Source of the DNA: Alphaproteobacteria bacterium
Lineage (GTDB): Bacteria; Pseudomonadota; Alphaproteobacteria; Sphingomonadales; Sphingomonadaceae
Length of the DNA: 64,000 bases
Reading direction: 5' to 3'
Assembly (NCBI GenBank): GCA_005883305.1
Contig: VBAC01000001.1
Location: forward strand, 310,001 to 374,000
In this document: piece by piece, positions 41,004-50,543 of the stretch
How positions within the stretch are numbered: the first letter of the stretch is position 1
Layout: each line of letters begins with the position of its first letter
The notes under the pieces: model-generated
Databases searched by the model: none
What the model was told of the DNA's origin: nothing
Seen by the model: only the letters and a program-made list of their open reading frames with translations
Made by a program: the position numbers and the translations under genes

Positions 41004-41182
41004 CTCCGCGCACCCTGGCGGTCCAGCCAGCGATGGACCTTACGGACGGTGGTTTCACCGGCTTTCCGTCCTTTCCTCAGATCGAACACGAAGTTCGAAT
41101 CGTTGAGCGCCATTCGGCCGAGGAAGGAGGGTGTAGTCCCGGTCCGTTTCAAATATTGCTCGATCCTCCGTTGAAGGCTCAT
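41000..41182 (-). CDS. Small HTH-like DNA-binding protein (60 aa)
   Basis: A 60-aa basic protein (MSLQRRIEQYLKRTGTTPSF and on) whose helices fit a helix-turn-helix of the kind found in small prophage-like regulators (TTPSFLGRMALNDSNFVFDL, then TTVRKVHRWLDRQ). ATG 41182 is chosen because GGAG lies 8 nt upstream; an earlier ATG at 41203 has no properly spaced site. It is divergent from the S24-type repressor gene, with a palindrome between them, and is translationally coupled to the 93-aa gene. Confidence 0.7.
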   Translation of the reverse strand: MSLQRRIEQYLKRTGTTPSFLGRMALNDSNFVFDLRKGRKAGETTVRKVHRWLDRQGARR

Positions 41183-41230
41183 GATGCACGCTCCGAATCG
41201 CATTCCCTATATGTTCACAATGAGCGGATA

Positions 41231-41250
41231 TTTCCTACTTGTCTAGGAAA
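41231..41250. promoter_or_regulatory. Candidate operator between divergent HTH and S24 genes
   Basis: TTTCCTA and TAGGAAA form a perfect 7-bp inverted repeat with a 6-nt spacer, in an unusually AT-rich 91-bp divergent region. It is a plausible binding site for the S24-type repressor that starts at 41274. Confidence 0.55.
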
Positions 41251-41273
41251 AATCTTACAGCTATGGAAATTCA

Positions 41274-41918
41274 ATGACGGACGAAGAGGCGAGGGCCGCG
41301 CTGGCCGGCCTGATCGAGGAGCGCGCCGAAGATTATTCGGGCCTGTCGCGCCTGCTCGGCCGCAACCCGGCCTACGTCCAGCAGTATATCAAGCGCGGCA
41401 GCCCGCGCCGGCTGGCGGAGCGCGACCGGCGGCTTCTGGCGCGCTATTTCGGAGTCGACGAGGCGCGGCTCGGCGGGCCCTCGGGGCACAGCGGGGGCCA
41501 TCTGCGTCCCGTCCCCCGGCTCGACGTCGGCGCTGCGGCCGGCGCGGGCGCGTTCGACGGGGCCGAGCGGGCGGAATCGCACATCGCCTTCGATCCGGCC
41601 TGGCTTCGGCGGATCGCCCGCAGCGGTCCCGACCAGCTTTCGATCATCCGCGTCGACGGCGATTCGATGATGCCGACCCTGGTCAACGGCGACGACATCC
41701 TCGTCGACCGCGGCGACTGCGCCGATCGCCTGCGCGACGGAGTCTACGTGCTCCGGATCGAAGGCGCGCTGGTGGTCAAGCGCCTCGCGGTCAATCCGGT
41801 GGCGCGCACGCTCAGCATCGGCAGCGACAATCCCGCCTACCCGACCTGGCCGCATTGCGACCCCTCGGCGGTGGAGATCGTCGGCCGGGTGGTCTGGGCG
41901 GGAAGGCGGATCGGGTAG
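41274..41918 (+). CDS. S24 family (LexA/CI-like) transcriptional regulator
   Basis: A 214-aa protein with an N-terminal HTH-like helical domain (about 1-65; SRLLGRNPAYVQQYIKRGSP) and a C-terminal S24 protease-like domain with S131 in GDSMMPTL and K169 in ALVVKRL. An Ala-Gly-rich stretch (GAAAGAGAF, about 86-94) could hold a self-cleavage site. It probably represses its own and the divergent gene pair until a RecA-type or other signal. The N-terminus is shorter than LexA and is not the LexA winged helix. Confidence 0.87.
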   Translation: MTDEEARAALAGLIEERAEDYSGLSRLLGRNPAYVQQYIKRGSPRRLAERDRRLLARYFGVDEARLGGPSGHSGGHLRPVPRLDVGAAAGAGAFDGAERAESHIAFDPAWLRRIARSGPDQLSIIRVDGDSMMPTLVNGDDILVDRGDCADRLRDGVYVLRIEGALVVKRLAVNPVARTLSIGSDNPAYPTWPHCDPSAVEIVGRVVWAGRRIG

Positions 41919-41933
41919 GGGCGACACCCCGCG

Positions 41934-42050
41934 GAGTCATCCCGGCGAAGGCCGGGATCCATGAACCGAAGCGCTGGAGTACAGCTCCGCCGCCGCAACG
42001 CGCACCCAAGACTCCGTGTTCATAGGTCCCGGCCTTCGCCGGGATGACTC
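41934..42050. repeat. Palindromic repeat element, GAGTCATCCCGG family, copy 1
   Basis: Arms at 41934-41965 and 42019-42050 (32 bp) are inverted copies with few mismatches, beginning GAGTCATCCCGGCGAAGGCC. A sister copy is at 53307-53423. It sits between the S24 gene and the convergent 57-aa gene. Confidence 0.9.
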
Positions 42051-42062
42051 TTGCGTGTGGCC

Positions 42063-42236
42063 TTACCCCCGCCGGTCGATCAGCCACACCGCCAGCAGCA
42101 GCGCCAGCCCGACGCCGAGTCCGCCCAGGAAGCCGATGCTCGATTCGTGCGCCCAGGCGCCGACGATGACGCCGCCGATCAGCGAAAGCGCGAGCAGGCA
42201 GCCGCCGGCGCGGGTGAATCGTCTCCTGGGCTTCAT
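42063..42236 (-). CDS. Small membrane protein (57 aa)
   Basis: A 57-aa protein with a basic N-terminus (MKPRRRFTR) and two TM helices (about 10-27 and 33-52) joined by AHESS. ATG 42236 is used; GGAGG lies 3 nt upstream, tighter than usual, so an in-frame ATG at 42275 cannot be excluded. Function unknown. Confidence 0.55.
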   Translation of the reverse strand: MKPRRRFTRAGGCLLALSLIGGVIVGAWAHESSIGFLGGLGVGLALLLAVWLIDRRG

Positions 42237-42371
42237 GGCCCTCCAATGCCAGCCCCGGCCGCCATGCGCCAGCATCCTGGTTTACGCGGCGTTGACGATG
42301 GCCGTTGGCCCTTTTCGAAAGCATCCGATGTTAGGAAACCGAACAACGAAAAAGAAGAAACGAGGAAAGCG

Positions 42372-42587
42372 TTGGAGACCCCCGTTTACCTGTCCGACGC
42401 GTCGGCCGCCGCCGACGCGGCCGATCTGATCGCCCGCTTCGGCGCTTTCGCGGCCAGCGAGGCGGCGGCGCGGGCCGACCGCAGCCGCGATCTCGGCAAC
42501 GTCGTCCATTTCTGCCGCTGGCGCGAGATCGAGCGGATGATCGCGCTCCTCTCCTCGTTCGACCGGGCCGACGCTACGGTCCACTGA
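42372..42587 (+). CDS. Hypothetical protein (71 aa), TTG start
   Basis: A 71-aa helical acidic protein (METPVYLSDASAAADAADL and on, ending DRADATVH). The start is taken as TTG 42372, which has GAGG at ideal spacing, since no ATG precedes the conserved-looking N-terminus. It contains one Cys/Trp cluster (HFCRWREIERM). It lies 58 bp before tamA. Function unknown. Confidence 0.6.
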   Translation: METPVYLSDASAAADAADLIARFGAFAASEAAARADRSRDLGNVVHFCRWREIERMIALLSSFDRADATVH

Positions 42588-42645
42588 GGGCGCGCCCCTA
42601 ACAACGCTCTGGCGCGGCCCCGCCCGGCCAGCTAGCCTCTTCAAC

Positions 42646-44619
42646 ATGTTGCAAGTCGTTGCGGGGCGGCGTGCGGCGGCCCTCGCGGCCGCTCTTGCCC
42701 TCATCATCTGTGCCAGCGCCGCCCGCGCCCAGCCGGCCGATCCGCCGCCGGAGCCGCCCCCGCTCGACCCGTCGGCGCCGATGGAGGAATGGCCCGATCT
42801 CGGAATCGACTGGCCGGACATGGAGCGTGCGCCGGACCAGGCGATCGCCGACCGGCCGGACGCCGCCGCCAACGTCGCCGACGCCGCAGCCGCGCGCGGC
42901 TATTCCTACGTGATCGAGGGGTTGAGCGAGGCGCAGACGCCGGCCTTGCTGGAGCGCTTCCGCGCGCTTTCGACGCTGGAGGAATATCGCGGCGATCCGG
43001 CCAACGCGGCACAGATCGACCGCCGCGCGCGGGCCGACGCCGGGATGCTCGGCGAGCTGCTTCGCTCCTACGGCTATTACGACGCGCTGGTGACCACCGA
43101 CGTCGCCGCGCCGAACGGCGGCGATTTCGCCGTCACCCTCACTGCCCAGCCCGGCCCCCTCTATCATTTCGCCCGGGTCGAGCTGCCCGGCCTCGATTCG
43201 GCGCTGGGCGCCGACTCGGAGCCCCTGCGCCAGAGCTTCGCGGTCGATCCCGAGGACCCGGTCGACGCCCAGACCGTGCTCGACGCCCAGGCCGCGCTTC
43301 GCGCCGAGCTCGGCCGGCGCGGCTACGCCTTCGCCGAGGTCGGCGAACCTGATGTCGTCGTCGATCACGACACGCGCAGCGCGACGCTCGTGCTGCCGGT
43401 CCAGCCCGCCGGCGCTCGGCGCTTCGGCGACATCCTCGTCGAAGGGCGGCCCTTATTCAGCGCCGACCATCTCGAAACGATCGCCCGCTTCCGCGAGGGC
43501 GATCCGTGGCGTGCCGACCGGATCGACGATCTTCGCCAGGCTCTGGTCGCCACCGGCCTCGTCTCCTCGGTCGCGATCCGCCCCGTCGCCCGCGAGAATA
43601 GCGACCTCGTCGACGTCGCGGTCGCGCTGGAGCCGGCGCCGATGCGGACGATCGCGGGAGAGGCCGGCTACGGCACCGGCGAGGGGATGCGCTTCGAACT
43701 CTCCTGGCAGCACCGCAACCTTCTCCCGCCCGAAGGCGCGGTGACCTTCCGGGGCATCGCCGGCACCCGCGAGCAACTCCTCTCGGCGGTCCTCAGGCGC
43801 AGCAACTTCATGCGCCGCGACCAGGTGCTGAACGCCGCGGTCGCCGCCGGCCATCTCGATCGGCCCGCCTATGACGCCCGCACCTTCACTCTCGTCGGCG
43901 GAATCGAGCGGCAGACCAACATCGTCTGGCAGAAGGCGTGGACCTGGTCGCTCGGCGCCGAGCTCACCGCGTCGGACGAGCGCGACGTCGATCTCGCCAC
44001 CGGCACGACGCGGCGGCGGACCTTCTTCATCGGTGCGCTTCCGGCCTATCTCGGCTATGACGGATCGAACGACCTGCTCGATCCCACCAGCGGCTTCCGC
44101 CTTTCCGCCCGCCTCTCGCCCGAGGCCTCGCTCCAGAACGGCGGCTTCTTCTACGCCCGAGGCCAGCTCGACGGCAGCTTCTACCTGCCGGCGACGAGCA
44201 CCGTGACCATCGCTGGCCGGACCCGCCTCGGCACCATCTTCGGCGCCAGCCGCGACCGCATCGCGCCCTCGCGGCGCTATTATGCCGGCGGTGGAGGCTC
44301 GGTGCGGGGTTACACCTTCCAGGCGCTTGGGCCGCACGATCCGGTGTTCGACGATCCGATCGGCGGGCGAAGCCTGCTCGAATTCGCGCTCGAAGCCAGG
44401 ATCAGGTTCGGCAATTTCGGGATCGTGCCCTTCGTGGACGCCGGCAACATCGCAGATTCCTCGCTCCCGGGCCTCGGCGACCTGCAATTCGGCGCCGGAC
44501 TCGGGGTGCGCTACCACACGCGCTTCGGGCCGATCCGGGTCGACGTCGGCACCCCCATTAACCCGCGTAGCGGCGATCCCCGGCTGGCGGTCTACGTCTC
44601 GCTCGGCCAAGCCTTCTGA
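42646..44619 (+). CDS. tamA: TamA: autotransporter assembly outer-membrane protein
   Basis: A 657-aa Omp85-family protein. It has a signal peptide (ends near AARAQ), N-terminal POTRA-like domains (about 85-330; LLRSYGYYDALV is typical) and a 16-strand barrel with the GSVRGYTFQALG motif and C-terminal phenylalanine (GQAF). With TamB it forms the TAM complex for outer-membrane protein insertion and, as now thought, lipid transport. tamB starts 2 nt after its stop. Confidence 0.92.
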   Translation: MLQVVAGRRAAALAAALALIICASAARAQPADPPPEPPPLDPSAPMEEWPDLGIDWPDMERAPDQAIADRPDAAANVADAAAARGYSYVIEGLSEAQTPALLERFRALSTLEEYRGDPANAAQIDRRARADAGMLGELLRSYGYYDALVTTDVAAPNGGDFAVTLTAQPGPLYHFARVELPGLDSALGADSEPLRQSFAVDPEDPVDAQTVLDAQAALRAELGRRGYAFAEVGEPDVVVDHDTRSATLVLPVQPAGARRFGDILVEGRPLFSADHLETIARFREGDPWRADRIDDLRQALVATGLVSSVAIRPVARENSDLVDVAVALEPAPMRTIAGEAGYGTGEGMRFELSWQHRNLLPPEGAVTFRGIAGTREQLLSAVLRRSNFMRRDQVLNAAVAAGHLDRPAYDARTFTLVGGIERQTNIVWQKAWTWSLGAELTASDERDVDLATGTTRRRTFFIGALPAYLGYDGSNDLLDPTSGFRLSARLSPEASLQNGGFFYARGQLDGSFYLPATSTVTIAGRTRLGTIFGASRDRIAPSRRYYAGGGGSVRGYTFQALGPHDPVFDDPIGGRSLLEFALEARIRFGNFGIVPFVDAGNIADSSLPGLGDLQFGAGLGVRYHTRFGPIRVDVGTPINPRSGDPRLAVYVSLGQAF

Positions 44620-44621
44620 CG

Positions 44622-47600
44622 ATGAGCGAGATCGCCATCGAGGAAACCGAAGCGGCGCCCGAGCCGGTCCGCCGGCCGCGCTGGCGGCGTTGGCTCTCGG
44701 CGCTGGCCAAGTTCGTCACCGGTTTCCTGCTCGGCCTCACCGCTTTGTTCGCGGCGATGCTCGCCTTGCTCGACACCGGCCCCGGCCACCGCCTGATCGT
44801 CGACCGGATCGCGGCCATGACTCCCGCCTCGGGCCTGCGCGTGCGCATCGGCCGCATCGACGGCTCGATCTGGAGCGAAACCCGGCTGCGCGACGTGCGG
44901 CTCTACGATCCTGACGGCCTGTTCGCGGAATCCCCCGAGATCGAGATGGATTGGCGGCCGATCGATTTTTTCTGGAACAGCCTGCGCATCCACCGGCTGG
45001 AATCGAACCTCGTCATCCTCCACCGCCTGCCTCAGCTCGTCCCCTCGCGCGAGCCCAGGCCGATCCTGCCCAGCTACGACGTCCATGTCGGCAGGCTCGA
45101 CGTCCGCCAGCTGCGCATCGGCCGCGCGGTGACCGGGCGCGAGCGCTCGGGCAGCCTCCATGGCGAGGCTGAGATCCGCAGCGGCCGCGCTCTGATCGCC
45201 CTCGATTCGGCGTTGCGCGACGGCGGCGACCGGATCCTTGTCCGGCTCGACGCCGAGCCGGATCGCAACCGCTTCGATCTCGACGCGCGGATCGACGCTC
45301 CGGCGAACTCGGTGCTCGGCGCGATGCTCGGGACCGCGCGGCCCGTCCGGCTCGTCCTCGACGGCGACGGCACTTGGGGCCGCTGGCTAGGCTCGGCCCA
45401 GCTCGACGTTTCGGGCCGCCGGACCTCGGAGATTCAGCTCAGGATGGAAACTGGCCGCTTCAGCCTGCGCGGCTGGGCAGCGCCCGCACCCTTCCTGACG
45501 GGCAAGCTGCAGCGGCTCACCGCCCCGCGCGTGCTCGTCGGCGGTAGCGGCCGTTTCGCCGACCGACGGTTCGACGGCCGCCTATCGTTGCTGTCGCCCG
45601 CGCTTCGGCTTGAAGCGCGCGGCCTCGTCGATCTCAGGCGCGGCCGCTACGAGAACGTCCAGGTCGCCGCCCAACTCCTTCGGCCTCCGGCGCTCTTCAC
45701 CAATATGACCGGGCGCCAGGTCCGCGTGGCGGCCATGCTGGACGGCGCGTTCGGCAGCGCGCGCTTCGTCTATCGCTTGACCAGCCCGCACATCGCCTTC
45801 GATGAGACCGGATTCGATGACATCCGCCTCGAAGGGCGCGGCAGCCTGTCTCGTCCGCCGGTCCGCGTGCCGATCCTGGCCACCGCTCGGCGAGTCACCG
45901 GCGTCGGCGAAGTCGCCGGCGGGATCCTGGCCAACCTACGGGTTCAAGGCATCCTCGACGTCACCGCTTCTCGCCTGAGCGGCGACAATCTCATGCTCAG
46001 CTCGGACAAGCTGCGCGGCCTGCTCAGCCTGTCGGTGGACCTGCGCAGCGGCGTCTATGCGGTGACGATGGTCGGCGGAATGCGGACCTACGTCATCCCC
46101 GGCTTCGGTGTGGTCGACGTTCTGTCCGAGCTTCGCGCGGTGCCCGGGCCCGGCGGCCGCGGGACCCTGGTCACGGGGACGGCGCGGGCCTGGGTCCGGC
46201 GGCTCGACAACCGCTTTCTGGGGTGGGTGGCGGGCGGCCTGCCGCGGCTGGAGACCCAGCTGACGCGCGGCCCCGACCGGATCATCCGCTTCACCAACCT
46301 GCGCCTGGTCGCCCCCAAGCTGACGCTGACGGGAAGCGGAATCCGGCGGATCGACGGCACGTTCCAGTTCGAGGGGGCGGGGCGCCATGCCGATTACGGC
46401 CCGCTCCGGCTCGGGCTAGACGGCCGGATCGAGCGGCCGCGCCTCGCCATCCGGCTTGAGCGGCCGGTCGATTCGCTCGGCCTCGCCAACGTCCTGCTCA
46501 ATCTCGAGCCCAATCCGTCGGGCTTCGCCTGGCGCGCGGAGGGCGGATCGACGCTCGGTCCGTTCAACGGCGCGGGCTCGATCCTGCTCCCGCCGGGCCA
46601 GCCGGCGATCGTCCAGGTCGCGGCGCTCAACGTTTCCGGCACGCATGCGAGTGGCGCTCTGCGCTCCGACGCCGACGGCTTCACCGGGCGGCTCGCGGTC
46701 GCGGGCGGCGGGCTGGAAGGCACCCTGCTGTTCAATCCGGTTGGCGGCAATCAGCGGATCGCCGTTGACCTCACTGCCAACGACGCGGCCTTCGTCGGCC
46801 CGCCGCCGGTCGTCATCCGGCGGGGCACGATCCGGGGAGTCGTTCTGCTCGATCCCGGCGGAACCTCGGTCGAGGGACGGATCGTCGCGCGCGGTGTCAG
46901 CCGGGGGCCGCTGTCGATCGCCAGCCTCGACGCCCAGGCGAGTCTGCGCGGCGGCACCGGCCAAGCGCGAATCCGAATCGCCGGCTCGCGCGGCCGCGAT
47001 TTCTCATTCGACGCGCTCGCCGACATCGCCCCGGGACGATTCCGCGTCAGCGGCTCCGGAACGCTCGACCGGCGCCCGCTCGAGCTCGTCACGCCGGCCA
47101 TGCTGACCGCGAGCGAGGAGGGCTGGCGGCTCGCGCCGACCCAATTCCGCTTCGCCGGGGGCAGCGCAAGCCTCGCCGGCCTGTTCGGCCTGCGCACCGA
47201 GATCGACGCCCAGCTCCAGGCGATGCCGCTCTCCGTGCTCGACATCGCCTGGCCCGATCTCGGCCTCGGGGGCATCGCCTCGGGGAGCGTCCGCTACCGC
47301 TCGGCCTCGCCCGATGCGCCGCCGTCCGGCGCGGCGGACCTTCGCGTTCGCGGCCTGACCCGCGCCGGCCTGGTGCTGACCTCGCGCCCCGTCGATCTCG
47401 GCCTCAACGCGCGTCTCGACAGCGGCCAAGCCGCGCTGCGGGCCGTGGCGGTCAGCGAGGGCCGAACGATCGGCCGCCTCCAGGCCCGGATCGCGTCGGT
47501 CGGCAATTCGGGCGACCTGCTCACCCGCCTCAGCTACGCGCCGATGCGGGCGCAGCTCCGCTACAATGGACCGGCCGACACGCTCTGGCGGCTGACCGGG

Positions 47601-48827
47601 ATCGAGCTGATCGACCTTTCCGGCCCGGCCGCGATCGCCGCCAACATGGGGGGGACGCTCGCGGTTCCGGTCATCAACGGCTCGGTGCGCACCACCGGTG
47701 CGCGCCTCGAAAGCGCGGTGACCGGCATGGTCATCGACAATCTCGCAATGTCGGGGCAGTTCGGCGGCTCGCAGCTGCGCATCACCAGCTTCAGCGGCCG
47801 CACCGCGGGCGGCGGAGCCGTGTCCGGCTCCGGAGCGCTCGATTTCGCGGTCGTGCAGGGCGTCGGCATGAACTTCGACGTCCGTGCCGAGAACGCCCGG
47901 TTGCTCGACCGCGACGACATCCAGGCCGCGGTCACCGGCGATCTCGCCATACGCTCCGATGGCGCCGGCGGTTCGATCGGCGGAGACGTCCGGGTCACTT
48001 CGGGCCGGTTCCGCCTCGGCAGCGCCACCTCGACCGCCCAAATCGCCCGCCTCAACGTGCGCGAGGTCGGCGGCGCGGCCGCGGACCTCGCGCCCACCGT
48101 CCGCCACGTCGCGCCCTGGCGTCTCGCGCTCGGAGTCGTCGCGCCAAACCGAATGAATGTCACCGGCCTCGGCATGAACAGCGAATGGCGGGCCGAGCTT
48201 CAGGTGGCGGGCACGGTGACCGAGCCGCGAATCACCGGCGACGCCACCCTTTTGCACGGCACCTACGATTTCGCCGGCCGCCGCTTCGATCTGATCCGGG
48301 GCAACATCCGCTTCCAGGGCGAATCCCCGGTCAACCCGCAGCTCGACATCGCCGCCGAGGCGCGCGTGCGCGGCCTTTCCGCCCAGATCCGGGTCACCGG
48401 CCGAAGCCAGCGCCCCGAAATCGCCTTCACCTCGACTCCGGCTTTGCCGCAGGACGAATTGCTCTCGCGAATCCTGTTCGGCACCTCGATCACCAATCTC
48501 TCGGCGCCCGAGGCCGTGCAGCTCGCCTCGGCGGTGGCCAGCCTCAACGATCCCCGCGGCGGGCTCGACCCGATCAACGCCCTGCGCCGCGGAATCGGCC
48601 TCGATCGCCTGCGCATCCTCCCCGCCGACGTGACCCAGGGGATCGGCACCCAGGTCGCCGCCGGCAAATATCTCGGCCGCCGGGTTTATGTGGAGGTGAT
48701 CACCGACGGCCGCGGCTATTCGGCGACCACGGTCGAGTACCAGATCACCCGCTGGCTCTCGATCCTCTCCTCGATCTCGACGATCGGCCGCGAAAGCGTC
48801 AACGTCCGCGTCTCGCGGGATTATTGA
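44622..48827 (+). CDS. tamB: TamB: translocation and assembly module inner-membrane protein
   Basis: A 1401-aa protein, one N-terminal TM helix (about 30-52, LAKFVTGFLLGLTALFAAML) and a long periplasmic beta-taco of repeating short strands, ending in the conserved DUF490 domain (TGRSQRPEIAFTSTPALPQDELLSRILFGTS). The start is 2 nt after tamA. It spans the periplasm to contact TamA. Domain order and length match the family. Confidence 0.93.
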   Translation: MSEIAIEETEAAPEPVRRPRWRRWLSALAKFVTGFLLGLTALFAAMLALLDTGPGHRLIVDRIAAMTPASGLRVRIGRIDGSIWSETRLRDVRLYDPDGLFAESPEIEMDWRPIDFFWNSLRIHRLESNLVILHRLPQLVPSREPRPILPSYDVHVGRLDVRQLRIGRAVTGRERSGSLHGEAEIRSGRALIALDSALRDGGDRILVRLDAEPDRNRFDLDARIDAPANSVLGAMLGTARPVRLVLDGDGTWGRWLGSAQLDVSGRRTSEIQLRMETGRFSLRGWAAPAPFLTGKLQRLTAPRVLVGGSGRFADRRFDGRLSLLSPALRLEARGLVDLRRGRYENVQVAAQLLRPPALFTNMTGRQVRVAAMLDGAFGSARFVYRLTSPHIAFDETGFDDIRLEGRGSLSRPPVRVPILATARRVTGVGEVAGGILANLRVQGILDVTASRLSGDNLMLSSDKLRGLLSLSVDLRSGVYAVTMVGGMRTYVIPGFGVVDVLSELRAVPGPGGRGTLVTGTARAWVRRLDNRFLGWVAGGLPRLETQLTRGPDRIIRFTNLRLVAPKLTLTGSGIRRIDGTFQFEGAGRHADYGPLRLGLDGRIERPRLAIRLERPVDSLGLANVLLNLEPNPSGFAWRAEGGSTLGPFNGAGSILLPPGQPAIVQVAALNVSGTHASGALRSDADGFTGRLAVAGGGLEGTLLFNPVGGNQRIAVDLTANDAAFVGPPPVVIRRGTIRGVVLLDPGGTSVEGRIVARGVSRGPLSIASLDAQASLRGGTGQARIRIAGSRGRDFSFDALADIAPGRFRVSGSGTLDRRPLELVTPAMLTASEEGWRLAPTQFRFAGGSASLAGLFGLRTEIDAQLQAMPLSVLDIAWPDLGLGGIASGSVRYRSASPDAPPSGAADLRVRGLTRAGLVLTSRPVDLGLNARLDSGQAALRAVAVSEGRTIGRLQARIASVGNSGDLLTRLSYAPMRAQLRYNGPADTLWRLTGIELIDLSGPAAIAANMGGTLAVPVINGSVRTTGARLESAVTGMVIDNLAMSGQFGGSQLRITSFSGRTAGGGAVSGSGALDFAVVQGVGMNFDVRAENARLLDRDDIQAAVTGDLAIRSDGAGGSIGGDVRVTSGRFRLGSATSTAQIARLNVREVGGAAADLAPTVRHVAPWRLALGVVAPNRMNVTGLGMNSEWRAELQVAGTVTEPRITGDATLLHGTYDFAGRRFDLIRGNIRFQGESPVNPQLDIAAEARVRGLSAQIRVTGRSQRPEIAFTSTPALPQDELLSRILFGTSITNLSAPEAVQLASAVASLNDPRGGLDPINALRRGIGLDRLRILPADVTQGIGTQVAAGKYLGRRVYVEVITDGRGYSATTVEYQITRWLSILSSISTIGRESVNVRVSRDY

Positions 48828-48838
48828 GGGGAGGGCGC

Positions 48839-50113
48839 GTGAGCCAGGAGCATCGCATCCGCAACATAATCGGCGGCTCGGCGGGCAATCTCGTCGAGTG
48901 GTACGATTGGTACGTCTATTCGGCCTTCACCCTCTATTTCGCGCCCTCCTTCTTTCCGAGCGGCAACCGCACGACCGAGCTGCTGAGCGCGGCCCTGGTG
49001 TTCGCGGTCGGCTTCGTCATGCGCCCGGTCGGCGCGTGGATCATGGGCGTCTACTCGGACCATAAGGGCCGCAAGGCCGGGCTGACGCTCAGCGTCTCCC
49101 TGATGTGCCTCGGCTCGCTGATGATCGCGTTGACGCCAGGCTACGCGCAGATTGGGGCTTGGGCGCCGGCTTTGCTGGTCTTCGCGCGGATGGCGCAGGG
49201 CCTCAGCCTCGGCGGCGAATATGGATCGAGCGCGACCTATCTCAGCGAAGTGGCGGGCGAGCGCCGGCGCGGCTTCTTCTCCAGCTTCCAGTACGTCACC
49301 CTGATCTCGGGCCAGCTGATCGCCTCGGCGGTGCTGCTCGTCCTGCAATTCGCCATGACGGAGGAGGCGCTGGAGGGCTGGGGCTGGCGGATTCCGTTCG
49401 CGATCGGCGCGGTGCTGGCCTTCGTCGTCTTCTACATCCGCCGCCGCCTGACCGAGACCGAAAGCTTCAAGAACGCCAAGGCGGCCGGCGCTCCCAAATC
49501 GGGCGGCTGGCGGCTGATCCGCGAGCATCCCAGGGAGGCTTCGCTGGTGATGGCGCTGACCGCCGGCGGAACGCTCGCTTTCTACGCCTACACCATCTAT
49601 CTGCCCAAATTCCTGGTCAACACGTCGGGCTTCGACCGCGAGACGGCCAACCGTATCTCGACCGCCGCCCTCTTCGTCTTCATGTGCCTCCAGCCGCTCG
49701 GCGGCGCGCTGTCGGACCGGATCGGACGCAAGCCGGTCATGGCCGCGTTCGGCGTGCTCGGGGTGCTCTTCACCGTGCCGATCTTCGGCACTCTGGCGCA
49801 CGTGCGCGATCCTTACGCGGCCTTCGCTTTGGTCATGGCGGCGCTGGTCATCGTCACCGGCTACACGTCGATCAACGCGGTGGTGAAGGCCGAGCTCTTC
49901 CCCGCGCACATCCGAGCGCTCGGAGTCGCGCTTCCTTATGCGCTGGCCAACACGATCTTCGGGGGCACCGCGGAGACGGTCGCCTTGTGGCTCAAAAACC
50001 GCCACGTCGAGAGCCTGTTCTACTGGTATGTAACGGCGATGATCGGCCTGTCGCTGATCGTCTACGTGACGATGCGCGACACCAGGCGGCACAGCCTGAT
50101 CGCGGAGGACTGA
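48839..50113 (+). CDS. MFS transporter of the metabolite:H+ symporter (MHS) type
   Basis: A 424-aa permease with 12 TM helices. The IIGGSAGNLVEWYDWYVYSA start, GRKAGLTLSVSLM, GLSLGGEYGSSATYL and SDRIGRKPVM segments are typical of MHS permeases such as KgtP (alpha-ketoglutarate) and ProP. The start GTG 48839 has GGAGG 5-6 nt upstream and lies 11 nt after the tamB stop. The substrate is probably a dicarboxylate or a related metabolite, not assignable by eye. Confidence 0.9.
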   Translation: MSQEHRIRNIIGGSAGNLVEWYDWYVYSAFTLYFAPSFFPSGNRTTELLSAALVFAVGFVMRPVGAWIMGVYSDHKGRKAGLTLSVSLMCLGSLMIALTPGYAQIGAWAPALLVFARMAQGLSLGGEYGSSATYLSEVAGERRRGFFSSFQYVTLISGQLIASAVLLVLQFAMTEEALEGWGWRIPFAIGAVLAFVVFYIRRRLTETESFKNAKAAGAPKSGGWRLIREHPREASLVMALTAGGTLAFYAYTIYLPKFLVNTSGFDRETANRISTAALFVFMCLQPLGGALSDRIGRKPVMAAFGVLGVLFTVPIFGTLAHVRDPYAAFALVMAALVIVTGYTSINAVVKAELFPAHIRALGVALPYALANTIFGGTAETVALWLKNRHVESLFYWYVTAMIGLSLIVYVTMRDTRRHSLIAED

Positions 50114-50543
50114 CGCGGGCGCTCCCAAACGCCGATGGCCGCCCGGTCAGGGAGGGCCGGGCGGCCACGTTCGGCTCTTGACGAGCCTGGCCCGTACGGC
50201 CTCGCGGAAGCTGGTGAAGCCGGCGGACGATGATCCGAGGAGGCGCCCCGGGAACCGAAAAGGGACGCCCTCGATCGCTGTCAGCCAGTTAAACCAAGGA
50301 GTTGGCGCGATGTTCCTTGGGAGGGTCCGGGGCGGCTCGGACTATGGCTACCGCTCATCCTGAGGAGGGACTGAGCCTGGGAGGGTTCCCATGAAAGTAA
50401 TACTTTCATGGGGCCCGCGAAGGCCCGCCTCGAAGGACCGTCCTTCGAGACGCCGTTTCGACAAGCTCGCAAGTTTACCCTGAGCGCCTGCCCTGGCAGG
50501 CAGTCGAAGGGGCTCCTCAGGATGAGCGGTGGAGATCTGTTCA
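50114..50543. other. 430-bp convergent gap with repeat mosaic
   Basis: There is no gene between the MHS permease stop and the glnA stop. The space holds a 17-bp inverted repeat pair (50351-50367 and 50513-50529) enclosing smaller palindromes, described in the next entry. Nothing convincing is seen in 50114-50340. Confidence 0.7.
50351..50529. repeat. Nested palindromic repeat mosaic
   Basis: Outer arms CCGCTCATCCTGAGGAG (50351-50367) and its inverse (50513-50529) enclose three internal hairpins. These are a 12-bp-arm palindrome CCCATGAAAGTA..TACTTTCATGGG (50388-50412), CTCGAAGGAC..GTCCTTCGAG, and GCCTGCC..GGCAGGC. A half copy of the outer arm is at 55518-55531. Confidence 0.85.

Noticed and set aside
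48185-48838. Upstream in-frame extension of the MHS permease
   Set aside because: It overlaps tamB in another frame and is arginine/proline-rich shadow; the permease starts at GTG 48839.
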